Source: Domibacillus robiginosus (lineage in GTDB: Bacteria > Bacillota > Bacilli > Bacillales > Domibacillaceae). From it: 57,280 nucleotides of DNA. Below the pieces are notes generated by a model that ran no database searches, had not been told where the DNA came from, and saw only the letters and a program-made list of their open reading frames with translations. The stretch spans positions 1 to 57,280 of the forward strand of contig NZ_LAHL01000031.1 of assembly GCF_000966195.1 (NCBI RefSeq). The letters run 5' to 3'. The translations under genes and the position numbers were made by a program. Positions 17,954 to 26,287 of the stretch are shown piece by piece (the first letter of the stretch is position 1; each line of letters begins with the position of its first letter).

Positions 17954-18115
17954 GATCCAGCTTTAAAAGAGAAAGATTAAAACTTAGTGAAATTATTTTC
18001 GCGTGGTAGAAGACTTGAAAAGTTAAAACGATTCGATTTTGGCTTGTCCTCTATTTACAAAGGTTATTCTTTTTATTTGAGCTGGTTTTACTACATGTAC
18101 AGGAGGAAACGGATC

Positions 18116-19090
18116 ATGATGAAAACAGGCTTAGTAACAGATATTTTGGGATACATGCCTTTCGAGGAAATGCTCGACACCTGTGTGGAGTTGGGGATTG
18201 AATCGCTGGAACTCGGATGCGGCAACTGGTCAAAGGCACCCCATGTTCAGATTGACGAGTTATTAGAAAGCGTTATCAAACGGGAGCAGTTTATGGACGC
18301 GATTAACAAACGCGGCCTTAGTATTGCCGCGCTGAACTGCTCGGGCAACCAGCTGAACCCGTCAGAAGAAGGAGCACTACATAAAGCGGGCGTTGAAAAA
18401 ACATTCCAGCTTGCCGGGCTTTTAGGGGTGGAAACCGTGGTGATGATGTCCGGATGCCCGGGCGGAGGGCCGAATGACGAAACACCAAACTGGATTACGC
18501 ACCCGATCCTGCCGCAGCATTTTGACATGCTGAAGTGGCAGTGGAATGAAGTAGCGTTTCCTTACTGGGAAAAAGCGGTGAAATCAGCGAAAGAGTTCGG
18601 TGTTCAGAAAATTGCCATTGAAAACCTTGGTTACAATCTTGTTCATAATGCAGAAACCTTATTGAAACTGCGCAGCGAAGTGGGTGACATGGTTGGCATC
18701 AACCTTGACCCGAGCCACTTATTCTGGATGGGTGGCGACCCGATTGCGGCGGCACGGACGCTTGGAGAAGCTATCTATCATGTTCATGCGAAGGATGTAC
18801 GGCTGGAGCGCGGGATTGTAGATGCACAGGGGCTGATTGATGTGAAGCCGATGGAAAGCTTTGCGACTCGCTCCTGGAACTACGTGGCCCTTGGCTACGG
18901 TCATGACACGGCATATTGGAAAGAATTCTTTACGGTTGTGAAGATGTCTGGCTACGAAGGTCCGGTTGTGCTAGAAATGGAAGATTTAACGATGGAGCCG
19001 CTGACAGGCGTGAAAAAATCGATGGACGTGCTAAAAGAAACACTGCCAAGAGACTTCGCAGCAAAAACAGATACAGTTACTATTGGTTGA
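18116..19090 (+). CDS. Sugar phosphate isomerase/epimerase (TIM barrel)
   Basis: 324 residues from the ATG at 18116, preceded by AGGAGG with 9-nt spacing. The open frame extends upstream to 17987 but that part has no ribosome binding site. It is a xylose-isomerase-like TIM-barrel (AP endonuclease 2 superfamily) with family signatures GIESLELGCGNW, ALNCSGNQL, IAIENLGYN, GINLDPSHLFWMGGD, IYHVHAKDVRL and VVLEMED. The conserved Glu, Asp, His and Glu residues are the expected divalent-metal ligands. Beside a Gfo/Idh dehydrogenase and an inositol-type transporter it probably acts on a keto-inositol or related keto-sugar intermediate. The exact substrate is unknown. A decayed partial copy lies downstream at 20678-20990. 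Confidence 0.85.
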   Translation: MMKTGLVTDILGYMPFEEMLDTCVELGIESLELGCGNWSKAPHVQIDELLESVIKREQFMDAINKRGLSIAALNCSGNQLNPSEEGALHKAGVEKTFQLAGLLGVETVVMMSGCPGGGPNDETPNWITHPILPQHFDMLKWQWNEVAFPYWEKAVKSAKEFGVQKIAIENLGYNLVHNAETLLKLRSEVGDMVGINLDPSHLFWMGGDPIAAARTLGEAIYHVHAKDVRLERGIVDAQGLIDVKPMESFATRSWNYVALGYGHDTAYWKEFFTVVKMSGYEGPVVLEMEDLTMEPLTGVKKSMDVLKETLPRDFAAKTDTVTIG

Positions 19091-19154
19091 TGAAGAGAAA
19101 TCTAAGCAACGGAACAATGTAATCAATTTTAAAAAATGGAGAGGAGTTTTGAGT

Positions 19155-20357
19155 ATGTTGAACGGTGAAAAGAAGATCGCAAGTCCACTGCGCTGGGGAA
19201 TGGTTGGAGGAGGACGTCTTGGGCAGGTCGGCTACAAGCACCGTATTGGCGCCCTTCGTGATAATACCGCTTTTCAATTAGTAGCGGGAGCTTTTGATAT
19301 TGATCCGGAACGAGGAAAGGATTTTGGCATAAATCTAGGTGTAGAAGAAAACCGCTGTTATCCAGATTATCGTACGATGTTTACGGAAGAAGCGAAAAGA
19401 GAAGACGGCCTAGAAGTCGTATCGATTGCCACACCAAACGGCACACATTATGAGATTACAAAAGCGGCGCTTGAAGCAGGTCTTCATGTAATCTGCGAAA
19501 AACCGTTATTTTTCACATCCGTAGAAGGAGAAGAAATCAAGCAGCTTGCTGAACAACAAGGCAAAATCGTCGGCGTTACATACGGATTCTCCGGCAACCA
19601 GCTGCTGCTTCAAATGCGTGCGATGATCGAGCAGGGCAAAATCGGCGACATCCGCATAGTAGAGCTGCAGTACACGCACGGCTTTAGCGCGACAGACGAA
19701 GCGGATAAATTCAGCGACGCACAAAAGTGGCGGGTAGACCCGAAGATTGCCGGACCGACCTTTGTTCTAGGCGACCTTTCGACCCACACATATTACATGT
19801 CCAAGCTTATCATGCCAAACATGAAGATTAAAAAGCTGCTTTGCGACCGCCAGAGCTTTATCAGCAGCCGGGCGCCGCTGGAAGACAATGCTTACGTCAT
19901 GATGCATTATGAAAACGGGGCGGTAGGCAGACTATGGACATCTTCTGTCGATGCAGGCTGCATGGACGGGCACCGTATCCGCATTGTCGGCTCAAAAGCA
20001 AGCCTGGAGTGGTGGGATAGCAAGCCGAATGAGCTTCGCTATGAGGTGCAGGGTGAACCGATTCAAACATTGATCCGTGCAATGCCTTACCTCGACGAAA
20101 GCTGTAATGCCGATGAGCGCCTTGGCGCTTTGCATATGGAGGGGCTGTCTGAGTCGTGGGCCAATATATACCTTAAGTTTGCGATCGCTATGGATGCGAA
20201 GAATCGTGGCGATGAAGAAACATTAAAAAATCTAGTTTATCCAGATATTGATGCTGGAATCGACGGCATCCGCTGGATTGAAAACTGTGTCCGTTCTGCC
20301 GAAAATGATTCTACATGGGTTGATTATGCTGACCAGCCGGCTTTACATGTTAATTAA
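19155..20357 (+). CDS. Gfo/Idh/MocA-family NAD(P)-dependent dehydrogenase
   Basis: 400 residues from the ATG at 19155 (GAGGAG 8 nt upstream). The N-terminal Rossmann fold starts WGMVGGGRLGQVGYKHR. The family's catalytic EKP lysine motif is in HVICEKPLFF. The C-terminal alpha/beta domain includes the conserved GDLSTHTYYM block with the active-site Asp and His. Members oxidise or reduce ring carbons of inositols and sugars. Pairing with an isomerase and IolT suggests oxidation of an inositol isomer or a glycoside-derived sugar. It is separated from the isomerase gene by 64 nt and likely co-transcribed. Confidence 0.9.
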   Translation: MLNGEKKIASPLRWGMVGGGRLGQVGYKHRIGALRDNTAFQLVAGAFDIDPERGKDFGINLGVEENRCYPDYRTMFTEEAKREDGLEVVSIATPNGTHYEITKAALEAGLHVICEKPLFFTSVEGEEIKQLAEQQGKIVGVTYGFSGNQLLLQMRAMIEQGKIGDIRIVELQYTHGFSATDEADKFSDAQKWRVDPKIAGPTFVLGDLSTHTYYMSKLIMPNMKIKKLLCDRQSFISSRAPLEDNAYVMMHYENGAVGRLWTSSVDAGCMDGHRIRIVGSKASLEWWDSKPNELRYEVQGEPIQTLIRAMPYLDESCNADERLGALHMEGLSESWANIYLKFAIAMDAKNRGDEETLKNLVYPDIDAGIDGIRWIENCVRSAENDSTWVDYADQPALHVN

Positions 20358-20580
20358 GCTCAAAAGTAAGCCGGTTCAAATACTAGCTTGATCATGATTA
20401 TATGAAGAAAAAGATAAGGTTTTTTATCTGTTCATTATTTTGTTTATGTGCTACCTGTCCTTAAATTACACAAATTTGTTTTTTCAGGATAAATACTTTA
20501 TAAGCATTCTTTTCTATAGTTAAAGCAGCTAAAAACGTAACCCTTTTGAAAAAGAATAAGGACACTGGATTAAGAGAGAA

Positions 20581-20615
20581 TATCTTTTAAAAAGTGTTCT
20601 TATTTTTAAAAGATA
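20581..20615 (+). promoter_or_regulatory. Perfect 13-bp inverted repeat upstream of a cre site
   Basis: TATCTTTTAAAAA (20581-20593) and its exact complement (20603-20615) with a 9-nt loop. It abuts the cre-type sequence directly. The arrangement mimics that at 17908-17953, consistent with duplication of a control region. Confidence 0.5.
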
Positions 20616-20630
20616 ATGAAATCGTTTTCA
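20616..20630 (+). promoter_or_regulatory. CcpA cre site upstream of iolT
   Basis: ATGAAATCGTTTTCA fits the consensus WTGNAANCGNWWNCA at every position. It lies 425 bp before iolT and 51 bp before the decayed isomerase copy. Carbon catabolite repression of inositol uptake is well known in Bacillus, so CcpA control is plausible. Confidence 0.7.
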
Positions 20631-20677
20631 ATAAGCTGTTGCTTTTCAGTCAGTGGTCAGCTTCTTGTTTATTTACT

Positions 20678-20990
20678 TCCATATTCATGCCAGGGATGTA
20701 CGTTTGAAGCGCGAGATTGTGGATGGGCAGGGGCTGATTGAAGCAAAGCCAATGGAAAGCTTTACGGCTCATCCCTGAAACTACGTAACTCTTATGTACG
20801 GTCATGACATGGTATATTGGAAAAATTTATTATAGTTATGGAAATGTATGGATGCGAAGGCCTGGTTGTGCTGAAAATGAAAGATTTAACGATGGAATCG
20901 CTGACTGGCGTGGAAAAATGGATAGATGTACTGGAAGAAAGACTGCCGAGAGACTTCACAACAAAAGCAGACGTAGTAGTTGTGAATTAA
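20678..20990 (+). pseudogene. Decayed 3' fragment of a second isomerase gene
   Basis: About 310 bp are clearly homologous to the last third of the intact isomerase gene (18770-19090). Matching blocks are KDVRLERGIVDAQGLI, KPMESF, YGHDTAYWK and DLTMEPLTGV. Here the frame carries a TGA in place of the Trp codon before the conserved NYV, deletions that shift the frame after YWK, and several more stops. The upstream two-thirds of the gene are absent. It lies between the dehydrogenase and iolT, so the operon once carried two related isomerases, or one was duplicated and lost. Confidence 0.85.
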
Positions 20991-21054
20991 GAGAAAGGCA
21001 AAAATAGATAAATACAGGCAAGTGAGAGCACAACACTTTAAGGGAGAGATATAG

Positions 21055-22467
21055 ATGAGTAAACAGAACAATCAAAAATCGTTTTTAACTACTATCATAG
21101 TTATTTCGACGTTTGGCGGGCTTCTCTTCGGATATGACACAGGAGTTATCAATGGTGCTTTGCCTTTTATGTCTGAAGCGCTTGGACTTACTTCCTTTAC
21201 AGAAGGTCTTGTAGCAAGCTCTCTGCTTTTGGGTGCTGCATTAGGTGCTGTTGTTGGCGGCAGACTGTCTGACTACAACGGACGCCGAAAAAATATTCTG
21301 TACCTGGCCGTTTTCTTCTTCATTGGCGCTCTCGGATGCACGCTTGCTCCTAATGTCACAGCAATGGTTATCTTTCGCTTCTTATTAGGACTTGCGGTTG
21401 GCGGTGCATCGGTAACGGTTCCGACTTATTTGGCGGAAATCTCTCCAGCAGAAAGCCGGGGACGAATGGTGACGCAAAATGAATTGATGATCGTTGGCGG
21501 TCAGCTGTTGGCTTTTGTTTGTAATGCAATCTTAGGTAACGTGATGTCTGACAATGTACACGTTTGGCGTTATATGCTTGCTATTGCGGCATTGCCGGCT
21601 GTTTTCTTATTCATTGGGATGATCAAAATGCCAGAGAGCCCGCGCTGGCTCCTTTCAAGAGGTAAAGATGATGAAGCTCTGGCGGTTCTTCGGAAAATAC
21701 GTACAGAAGAACAGGCACAAATGGAGTTTAATAAAATTAAGGACACAGTTTTAGATGAATCGAAAGTCAAACAAGCGGCTCTTCAGGATTTAGCTGTTCC
21801 ATGGATACGACGTATTGTCTTCCTTGGAATTGGTATTGCGGTTGTACAGCAAATTACTGGCGTTAACTCGATCATGTATTATGGAACTGAAATCTTAAAA
21901 GATGCAGGCTTTCAAACAGAAGCTGCTTTAATAGCCAACATTGCCAACGGTTTAATTTCGGTGATTGCTGTTTGTGTCGGGATTGTGCTTCTCGGCAAAG
22001 TACGGCGCAGACCCATGCTTCTAACTGGACTTGCTGGTACTACTTCTTCATTATTGCTAATTGGGATTTTTTCCAATGTGCTCGAAGGAAGCAGCGCACT
22101 TCCCTATGTTGTTCTTTCTTTGACTGTTACTTTTCTTGCGTTTATGCAGGGAGCTGTTGCCCCTGTTACATGGCTTATGCTGGCCGAAATATTCCCGTTG
22201 CGTCTGAGAGGCATGGGAATGGGGCTTAGTGTATTCTGTTTATGGATTGCCAATTTCTTTATTGGACTGACGTTTCCAGTGCTGCTCGAAAGTATTGGCT
22301 TATCAACGACTTTCTTTTTCTTTACAGCTCTGGGTATTGCCGCTATCGCATTTGTGAAGAGATTCTTACCTGAAACAAAAGACCGGACACTGGAAGAGTT
22401 AGAGTTTTCCTTTCGTAGTTATAGCAATAAACAAATCCAAAAAAACTCCTCTACAAAAGTCCTTTAA
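21055..22467 (+). CDS. iolT: Myo-inositol/sugar:H+ symporter (MFS sugar porter)
   Basis: 470 residues with 12 predicted membrane helices. It has sugar-porter signatures GGLLFGYDTGVINGALP (helix 1), GGRLSDYNGRRK (loop 2-3), PTYLAEISPAESRGRMV (loop 4-5), QQITGVNSIMYYGTEI (helix 7), LGKVRRRP and the C-terminal PETKDRTLEELE. Whole-length resemblance to B. subtilis IolT (473 residues) is strong by eye, including NELMIVGGQLLAFV. AGGGAGA lies 9 nt before the ATG. A perfect cre site lies upstream and a terminator follows. The neighbours suggest inositol or an inositol-like polyol as substrate. Confidence 0.88.
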   Translation: MSKQNNQKSFLTTIIVISTFGGLLFGYDTGVINGALPFMSEALGLTSFTEGLVASSLLLGAALGAVVGGRLSDYNGRRKNILYLAVFFFIGALGCTLAPNVTAMVIFRFLLGLAVGGASVTVPTYLAEISPAESRGRMVTQNELMIVGGQLLAFVCNAILGNVMSDNVHVWRYMLAIAALPAVFLFIGMIKMPESPRWLLSRGKDDEALAVLRKIRTEEQAQMEFNKIKDTVLDESKVKQAALQDLAVPWIRRIVFLGIGIAVVQQITGVNSIMYYGTEILKDAGFQTEAALIANIANGLISVIAVCVGIVLLGKVRRRPMLLTGLAGTTSSLLLIGIFSNVLEGSSALPYVVLSLTVTFLAFMQGAVAPVTWLMLAEIFPLRLRGMGMGLSVFCLWIANFFIGLTFPVLLESIGLSTTFFFFTALGIAAIAFVKRFLPETKDRTLEELEFSFRSYSNKQIQKNSSTKVL

Positions 22468-22475
22468 TGATATGC

Positions 22476-22530
22476 TTATTTATATAATGCGGACGTGATC
22501 CGTTTCATATAAATAACGCCTTGTTTTTTT
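22476..22530 (+). terminator. Terminator of iolT
   Basis: A long imperfect hairpin. TTATTTATAT (22476-22485) pairs with 22507-22516, and an inner ATGCGGA/TCCGTTT part extends it. A nine-T run follows shortly after. Confidence 0.7.
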
Positions 22531-22583
22531 TTCAGAATATCACATTTTGGTTAGAAGTCTGTTTGGTAAGGGAGTTTTGCGTG

Positions 22584-23447
22584 ATGAATCTAGGTGCTGC
22601 CATTCGATCCTTGCAGCGTGGAGCTAATCTTTGTGTTGGAAAGAACCTGTCTATCCGTATTCACTATTGGGGAGCTCAAAGAAAGCATGTGGATACTCCT
22701 CTTCATAAACATTCATTTTTTGAAATTTGTTATGTAGTAGACGGGAAAGGCTTCTACTCGGAAAATGATCAGGAGTTTCTTCTCGAAAAAGGAACGTTTT
22801 TTTGTTCTCGCCCCAATCGGCTTCATAAAATCTATGAAGGGAATAATTTATATCTTTTGTGGGTCGCCTTCGAAATAGAAAAAGAGAACACATCAAGAGA
22901 ACAGCAGTTATTGTTTGAGGAGTTAGCAAATGAACAAAACGTTTATCTTCCTGATTCCGAAAATGAACCAACAGCTCTTTTATGGATGACATTAATGAAG
23001 CATGCCGAGCAGCTGTCTTCATCTGATATTTTAAAAACACTCAGTTTATCCTTGATTTTATCGTTACAAGCGTTGTTCTGTGGAGTAAGTGAGAACCAAA
23101 AGCCCCAGCCTTCTTATGATAATGGCGAGAAGATGATTGAGAAAGTGCAAAGATTTATCAAAGACAACCTGGCTCAGCCGCTTCCTTTAAGCGAGGTGGC
23201 CCGCTTTTTTCATATTTCTCCCCGGCATTTATCTCGTTTATTCAGTGATACAATGGGTATTCCGTATAGCTCCTATGTACGGCAGGAAAGAGTGCGAGTA
23301 GCTGCCCAAAAAATTAGATCTACAAATGATTCCATACAATCTATTGCTCACATCTGCGGCTTTACTTCTGTCCATTATTTTTGTCGGGTGTTTTTACAGG
23401 AAACCAGCATAACACCTGCTGAATACAGGAGAAGAAATCAAGTGTAG
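22584..23447 (+). CDS. AraC-family transcriptional regulator of the sugar cluster
   Basis: 287 residues from the ATG at 22584 (AAGGGAG 9 nt upstream). The longer frame to 22521 lacks a ribosome binding site. The N-terminal cupin-type ligand-binding domain contains LHKHSFFEICYVVDGKG. The C-terminal pair of AraC helix-turn-helices covers about 185-285 (PLSEVARFFHISPRHLSRLF and IQSIAHICGFTSVHYFCRVF, ending PAEYRR). It follows the iolT terminator, so it may have its own promoter. It probably activates the isomerase-dehydrogenase-iolT genes in response to the substrate. Confidence 0.85.
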   Translation: MNLGAAIRSLQRGANLCVGKNLSIRIHYWGAQRKHVDTPLHKHSFFEICYVVDGKGFYSENDQEFLLEKGTFFCSRPNRLHKIYEGNNLYLLWVAFEIEKENTSREQQLLFEELANEQNVYLPDSENEPTALLWMTLMKHAEQLSSSDILKTLSLSLILSLQALFCGVSENQKPQPSYDNGEKMIEKVQRFIKDNLAQPLPLSEVARFFHISPRHLSRLFSDTMGIPYSSYVRQERVRVAAQKIRSTNDSIQSIAHICGFTSVHYFCRVFLQETSITPAEYRRRNQV

Positions 23448-23500
23448 GCAAACAGGGTGACTTGTTTTTACATTTACTAACGTTGAATGAAGAAAGATAG

Positions 23501-23542
23501 TGCACCTCTCCACCTAAATCAAATGTTTTGATGGAGAGGTGC
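23501..23542 (+). terminator. Terminator of the araC-type gene
   Basis: Twelve-bp stem TGCACCTCTCCA / TGGAGAGGTGCA. Inside the loop a second ATCAAA/TTTTGAT pair is possible. It is followed by TTTGTTT. Confidence 0.8.
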
Positions 23543-23860
23543 ATTTGTTTGGATAAAAATCCCTGAATACAGTCGTGTTCGAGAGTGCTGCATAAATTTC
23601 ACCGAATTATAAGGAACTGTTTAAAAGCAGCTTTACCTGTCCCAGTGTGTTGAATACAGCGGTTCAGCTGGATGGAGGGGTGTCGAAGGAGAATGGGATG
23701 GAGGTAAAAGATATTAAATTCTTTAGCAAATTGAGTACGGAATTGTTTTCATCGTTCTCAACTTGGTTTAAAAGTTCATATTTTTATCTTTAAAAATACT
23801 GCTTTTTAATGCTAATGTAGTATAAACAAATATAAAGATTTCTAATCACGGGGTGTATAT
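23543..23860. other. Intergenic region, possible gene remnant
   Basis: No intact gene. A plus-strand frame near 23640-23790 has protein-like composition (AVQLDGGVSKENGMEVKDI) but no start or ribosome binding site. AT-rich sequence before 23861 probably holds the maoC promoter. Confidence 0.25.
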
Positions 23861-24283
23861 ATGAAGTTTGGTGATTTTGCAATAGGACAGGTGTTTAAAA
23901 CAAAGTCTTTCAAAGTAACAAAAAATGATATTATGAGATTTGCAGGAGAATTTGACCCTCAATATATGCATCTGGATGAGGAAAAAGCGAAGCAGGGGAG
24001 ATTTAACGGAATTATTGCTTCGGGAATACATACCATAAGCATTTCATTTAAACTTTGGATTGAAGAAGGGATCTACGGTGATGATGTTATTGCTGGAACC
24101 CAAATGAATAATATTAAATTTATCAAACCCGTGTATCCTGGTGATGAATTGAATACCATTGTTGAAGTTATCGATAAGAAGGAGAAAACAGAAACGGGAA
24201 TCATTACGGTATTATTGTCTACTTACAATGATAAAAAAGAAAAAGTATTTGAAGGTGACTTGTCCGTGTTGGTTAAGCAGTAA
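23861..24283 (+). CDS. MaoC-like (R)-specific enoyl-CoA hydratase
   Basis: A 140-residue single hot-dog domain. The hydratase-2 motif is present as RFAGEFDPQYMHLDEEKAK followed by GIIASGIHT. The Asp/His pair (Asp and His of D-x-x-x-x-H) is that used for hydration of trans-2-enoyl-CoA. MaoC single-domain proteins supply (R)-3-hydroxyacyl-CoA or act on side pathways of fatty acid and polyketide metabolism. It stands alone with two terminators behind it. The weak GGGGTG ribosome binding site suggests modest expression. The partner pathway is not visible. Confidence 0.85.
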   Translation: MKFGDFAIGQVFKTKSFKVTKNDIMRFAGEFDPQYMHLDEEKAKQGRFNGIIASGIHTISISFKLWIEEGIYGDDVIAGTQMNNIKFIKPVYPGDELNTIVEVIDKKEKTETGIITVLLSTYNDKKEKVFEGDLSVLVKQ

Positions 24284-24313
24284 AGAGTTGCGGTAATATC
24301 ATCCGCTAGAAAA

Positions 24314-24350
24314 GCATCAAACCTTATTTAATAAGGATTTGATGTTTTTT
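24314..24350 (+). terminator. Terminator of the maoC-like gene
   Basis: Stem CATCAAACCTTAT with its complement (one bulge) and an eight-T tail. Confidence 0.8.
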
Positions 24351-24360
24351 TATTTTCTCC

Positions 24361-24401
24361 GCCTGGCTGCCTTTATGGAAGAAGAATAGCCAGGCCTTTT
24401 T
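24361..24401 (+). terminator. Second terminator after the maoC-like gene
   Basis: Perfect 8-bp stem GCCTGGCT (24361-24368) / AGCCAGGC (24388-24395), 19-nt loop, CTTTTTAT tail. Confidence 0.6.
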
Positions 24402-24502
24402 ATGATTTTACGTCGAATCCTTTATGGAACGATTCTACTCCGTTGATCGAATAAGAAAAATTGTGTCCACATGTGCAGTTAATTAAATTGAAAAAGAGTA
24501 AA

Positions 24503-24698
24503 TGCCTCTGACGGGATTCGAACCCGCACTCCTTTCGTAAGCATAGGCTAGGGGAGAACACGCTTCCCTACGGATTTTCACCGGCAGGAATTGCACCTGC
24601 CTCAGCTAGTTTGCTTTTCGGTGCTTCTGAAACCCTCGCCTTGCGACCCGGTGGCTACATTGTTTTCCGGCGCTCTTCCCTTCTAGAGCTACAGAGGC
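24503..24698 (-). ncRNA. tRNA-like RNA with a large replacement of the anticodon arm
   Basis: Read on the minus strand, the ends form a perfect 7-bp acceptor-type stem (GCCTCTG / CAGAGGC). They are followed by TA, a 4-bp D-type stem (GCTC/GAGC) with a GGG-containing 10-nt loop, and on the 3' side a T-arm GCGGG-TTCGAAT-CCCGT. The T-loop is canonical. Between D- and T-arms lie about 145 nt in place of roughly 22. These can form GGCAGG/CCTGCC and CACCG/CGGTG stems and an H-type pseudoknot (TAGGG/CCCTA with AAGCGT/ATGCTT). No anticodon arm can be built, U14 replaces A14, and no CCA is encoded. It does not match tmRNA, group I intron or T-box cores as I know them. Confidence 0.6.
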
Positions 24699-25170
24699 AT
24701 AATTATTTAAAACGCGTGCTAAAAGCGAGTCGGCCTTTTAATCAATGTAAGGCTCTTAAAATTCTTTTCGTCCTGGTGTCCCCAGCCATCAAGCGATAAA
24801 TAGGATATCACCTTCATGTGGAATAAACGTGTATCCCTCGAAGACTAGGGAAATGTACCTTTATCCGACAAAATTAAAGTAATATAATTCTTCTTTCATC
24901 TACTCATCTTTAAATAATGATACGGAAACAAACCCGATAGAGTTTCGTTTTTCTTAAGCTGATAGCATTCAGGCTGGATAAAAAATGTGCCTTCCTTGAT
25001 CGATTTGGCAGAGTTGATTCTTAACAGACTTTTCATTTTGTTTCTTTAATACGAAGGCTTTTTTTCTCAATCGAGAAGTTTACTTTTAATTAGCGAAAAG
25101 TTCTACGCGGGAAAGGGATCTTTTGGTATAATGAAATCTTGAGTGCAAGAGAGAAAGAGGGAAAAAAGAC
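24699..25170. other. Intergenic region upstream of the tRNA-like RNA and the 83-residue ORF
   Basis: No gene recognised. TATAAT at about 25127 is the likely -10 of the plus-strand gene at 25171. No strong sigma-A promoter could be identified for the minus-strand tRNA-like RNA; AT-rich TTTTAAATAATT directly precedes its 5' end. Confidence 0.3.
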
Positions 25171-25422
25171 GTGGGGCATACGTATAAAAAACCGCTTTAT
25201 CGACTAAAGCGTTCATTTTTAGATTCTGTTGTAAGTGAAGGGCTGATTGAGCTGACGGTTGAGGACCATTTAAATGAACCCGAGTTTCATATCCAGCTAC
25301 CGCGTTCATTTAAAAGAAAAAAGATGATTCTGCAAAAAGAGCAGATTCATCCGCATATGAGCGTAATGGTTAAAACATTGATTGATAAAACGTCTTTTTC
25401 TGCTGAGGAAGCTGGACAGTAA
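25171..25422 (+). CDS. Small hypothetical protein
   Basis: 83 residues from a GTG start with a purine-rich GAGGGAAAAAAG site upstream. It is basic at the N-terminus (HTYKKPLYRLKRSF) with an acidic middle (ELTVEDHLNEPEFHI), and has no signal or membrane segment. A strong terminator 52 bp after the stop and a TATAAT about 40 bp before the start support a real, monocistronic gene. Family not recognised. Confidence 0.55.
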   Translation: MGHTYKKPLYRLKRSFLDSVVSEGLIELTVEDHLNEPEFHIQLPRSFKRKKMILQKEQIHPHMSVMVKTLIDKTSFSAEEAGQ

Positions 25423-25473
25423 AACCGATTTTATCAAAATACTAAAAAACGGCTGAATGATTTCAGCGCCTGA

Positions 25474-25512
25474 CAAGCACATGACCCGTCATACAGGTCA
25501 TGTGCTTGTTTT
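25474..25512 (+). terminator. Terminator of the 83-residue protein gene
   Basis: Perfect 13-bp stem CAAGCACATGACC / GGTCATGTGCTTG with a 9-nt loop and TTTTCTT tail. Confidence 0.88.
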
Positions 25513-25534
25513 CTTGAAGAAGGGCAGCTGTCTT

Positions 25535-26113
25535 TTATTCGGCGACTTTTTCTAGATTGCCATTTCGCTCCATCTTGAATTTAACAGCAGGGGGGGATTC
25601 CTCTGAAAATACCACAAGCTTGCGAGCACGCTCCATAATCTGCATAAGAGACTCATAATCTTCCTGCATCGCATTATACACATCTTTTAATTGATTTAAC
25701 TCGGATGTAACCGTTTCAAGCTCAGCTTTCAGGCGCTTGTTTTCTTCCTGAAGTGATGCAGCATTTTCCTCTGATGTCATCGTTGATAAGTATTGAATAA
25801 CATCTGCCATCGTCATATAGCTGTCTGATGGATTAGAAGAAAGAGAGTCGCCTTCTGGTTTAGCTGAAGCCCTTTTGCTTTGCGCACGCAGCCGCTGCTT
25901 TCTTTCTTTCTTAGCTGTTTCCATCGCTTGAATATAATGCTGGCGAACAACTGCATTCCACCGAAATCCGCATGCTGCACCCGTGCGGTTTAATACTTCT
26001 CCTACTTCCTCAAAAGCTTTTAGTTGTGTACTGCCTTCTCTTACATGCTTCAATACTGTATTTGCTAGGAAAAGATCGTTATCTTTTGACCAGGCATCCT
26101 GACGAATATTCAA
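25535..26113 (-). CDS. RsfA/GerR-family prespore transcription regulator
   Basis: 192 residues. The N-terminal Myb/SANT-like DNA-binding domain (about 1-55) reads RQDAWSKDNDLFLANTVL, REGSTQLKAFEEVGEVLNRT and AACGFRWNAVVR, diagnostic of the RsfA family. A basic linker (KKERKQRLRAQSKRAS) is followed by a long coiled coil (about 118-175). Family members are made in the forespore under sigma-F/sigma-E control and tune late sporulation genes. Length is closer to B. subtilis GerR (YlbO, 193 residues) than to RsfA (258), but local synteny does not decide between them. The gene stands alone. Confidence 0.85.
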   Translation of the reverse strand: MNIRQDAWSKDNDLFLANTVLKHVREGSTQLKAFEEVGEVLNRTGAACGFRWNAVVRQHYIQAMETAKKERKQRLRAQSKRASAKPEGDSLSSNPSDSYMTMADVIQYLSTMTSEENAASLQEENKRLKAELETVTSELNQLKDVYNAMQEDYESLMQIMERARKLVVFSEESPPAVKFKMERNGNLEKVAE

Positions 26114-26287
26114 TGTAGGTCACTCCATTTCTTTTTCATAGTTATAATGAAATCTAACTGACTGACGATAGATATAAAGAGTCTTTCCACTTTGGTGTTA
26201 GTTTATTCACAAGCAAGGCAAATTATTCTTCGTCAGTGAAATATAAACAAGAAGAGAAGCATTCGCTAGTTTACCACGAAACAATTC

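Noticed and set aside
20804-21007. 67-codon plus-strand ORF
   Set aside because: It is the same shadow frame that occurs in the intact isomerase gene (18916-19122). The true frame is the decayed isomerase.
24503-24698. tmRNA, YrlA Y RNA, T-box or cobalamin riboswitch as identity of the tRNA-like RNA
   Set aside because: No tmRNA end sequences or ALAA-type tag ORF, YrlA lacks free acceptor ends, no T-box AGGGTGGNACCGCG motif, and no B12 box GCCACTG. The CCGGTGAAAATCC stretch is only a superficial B12-like match.
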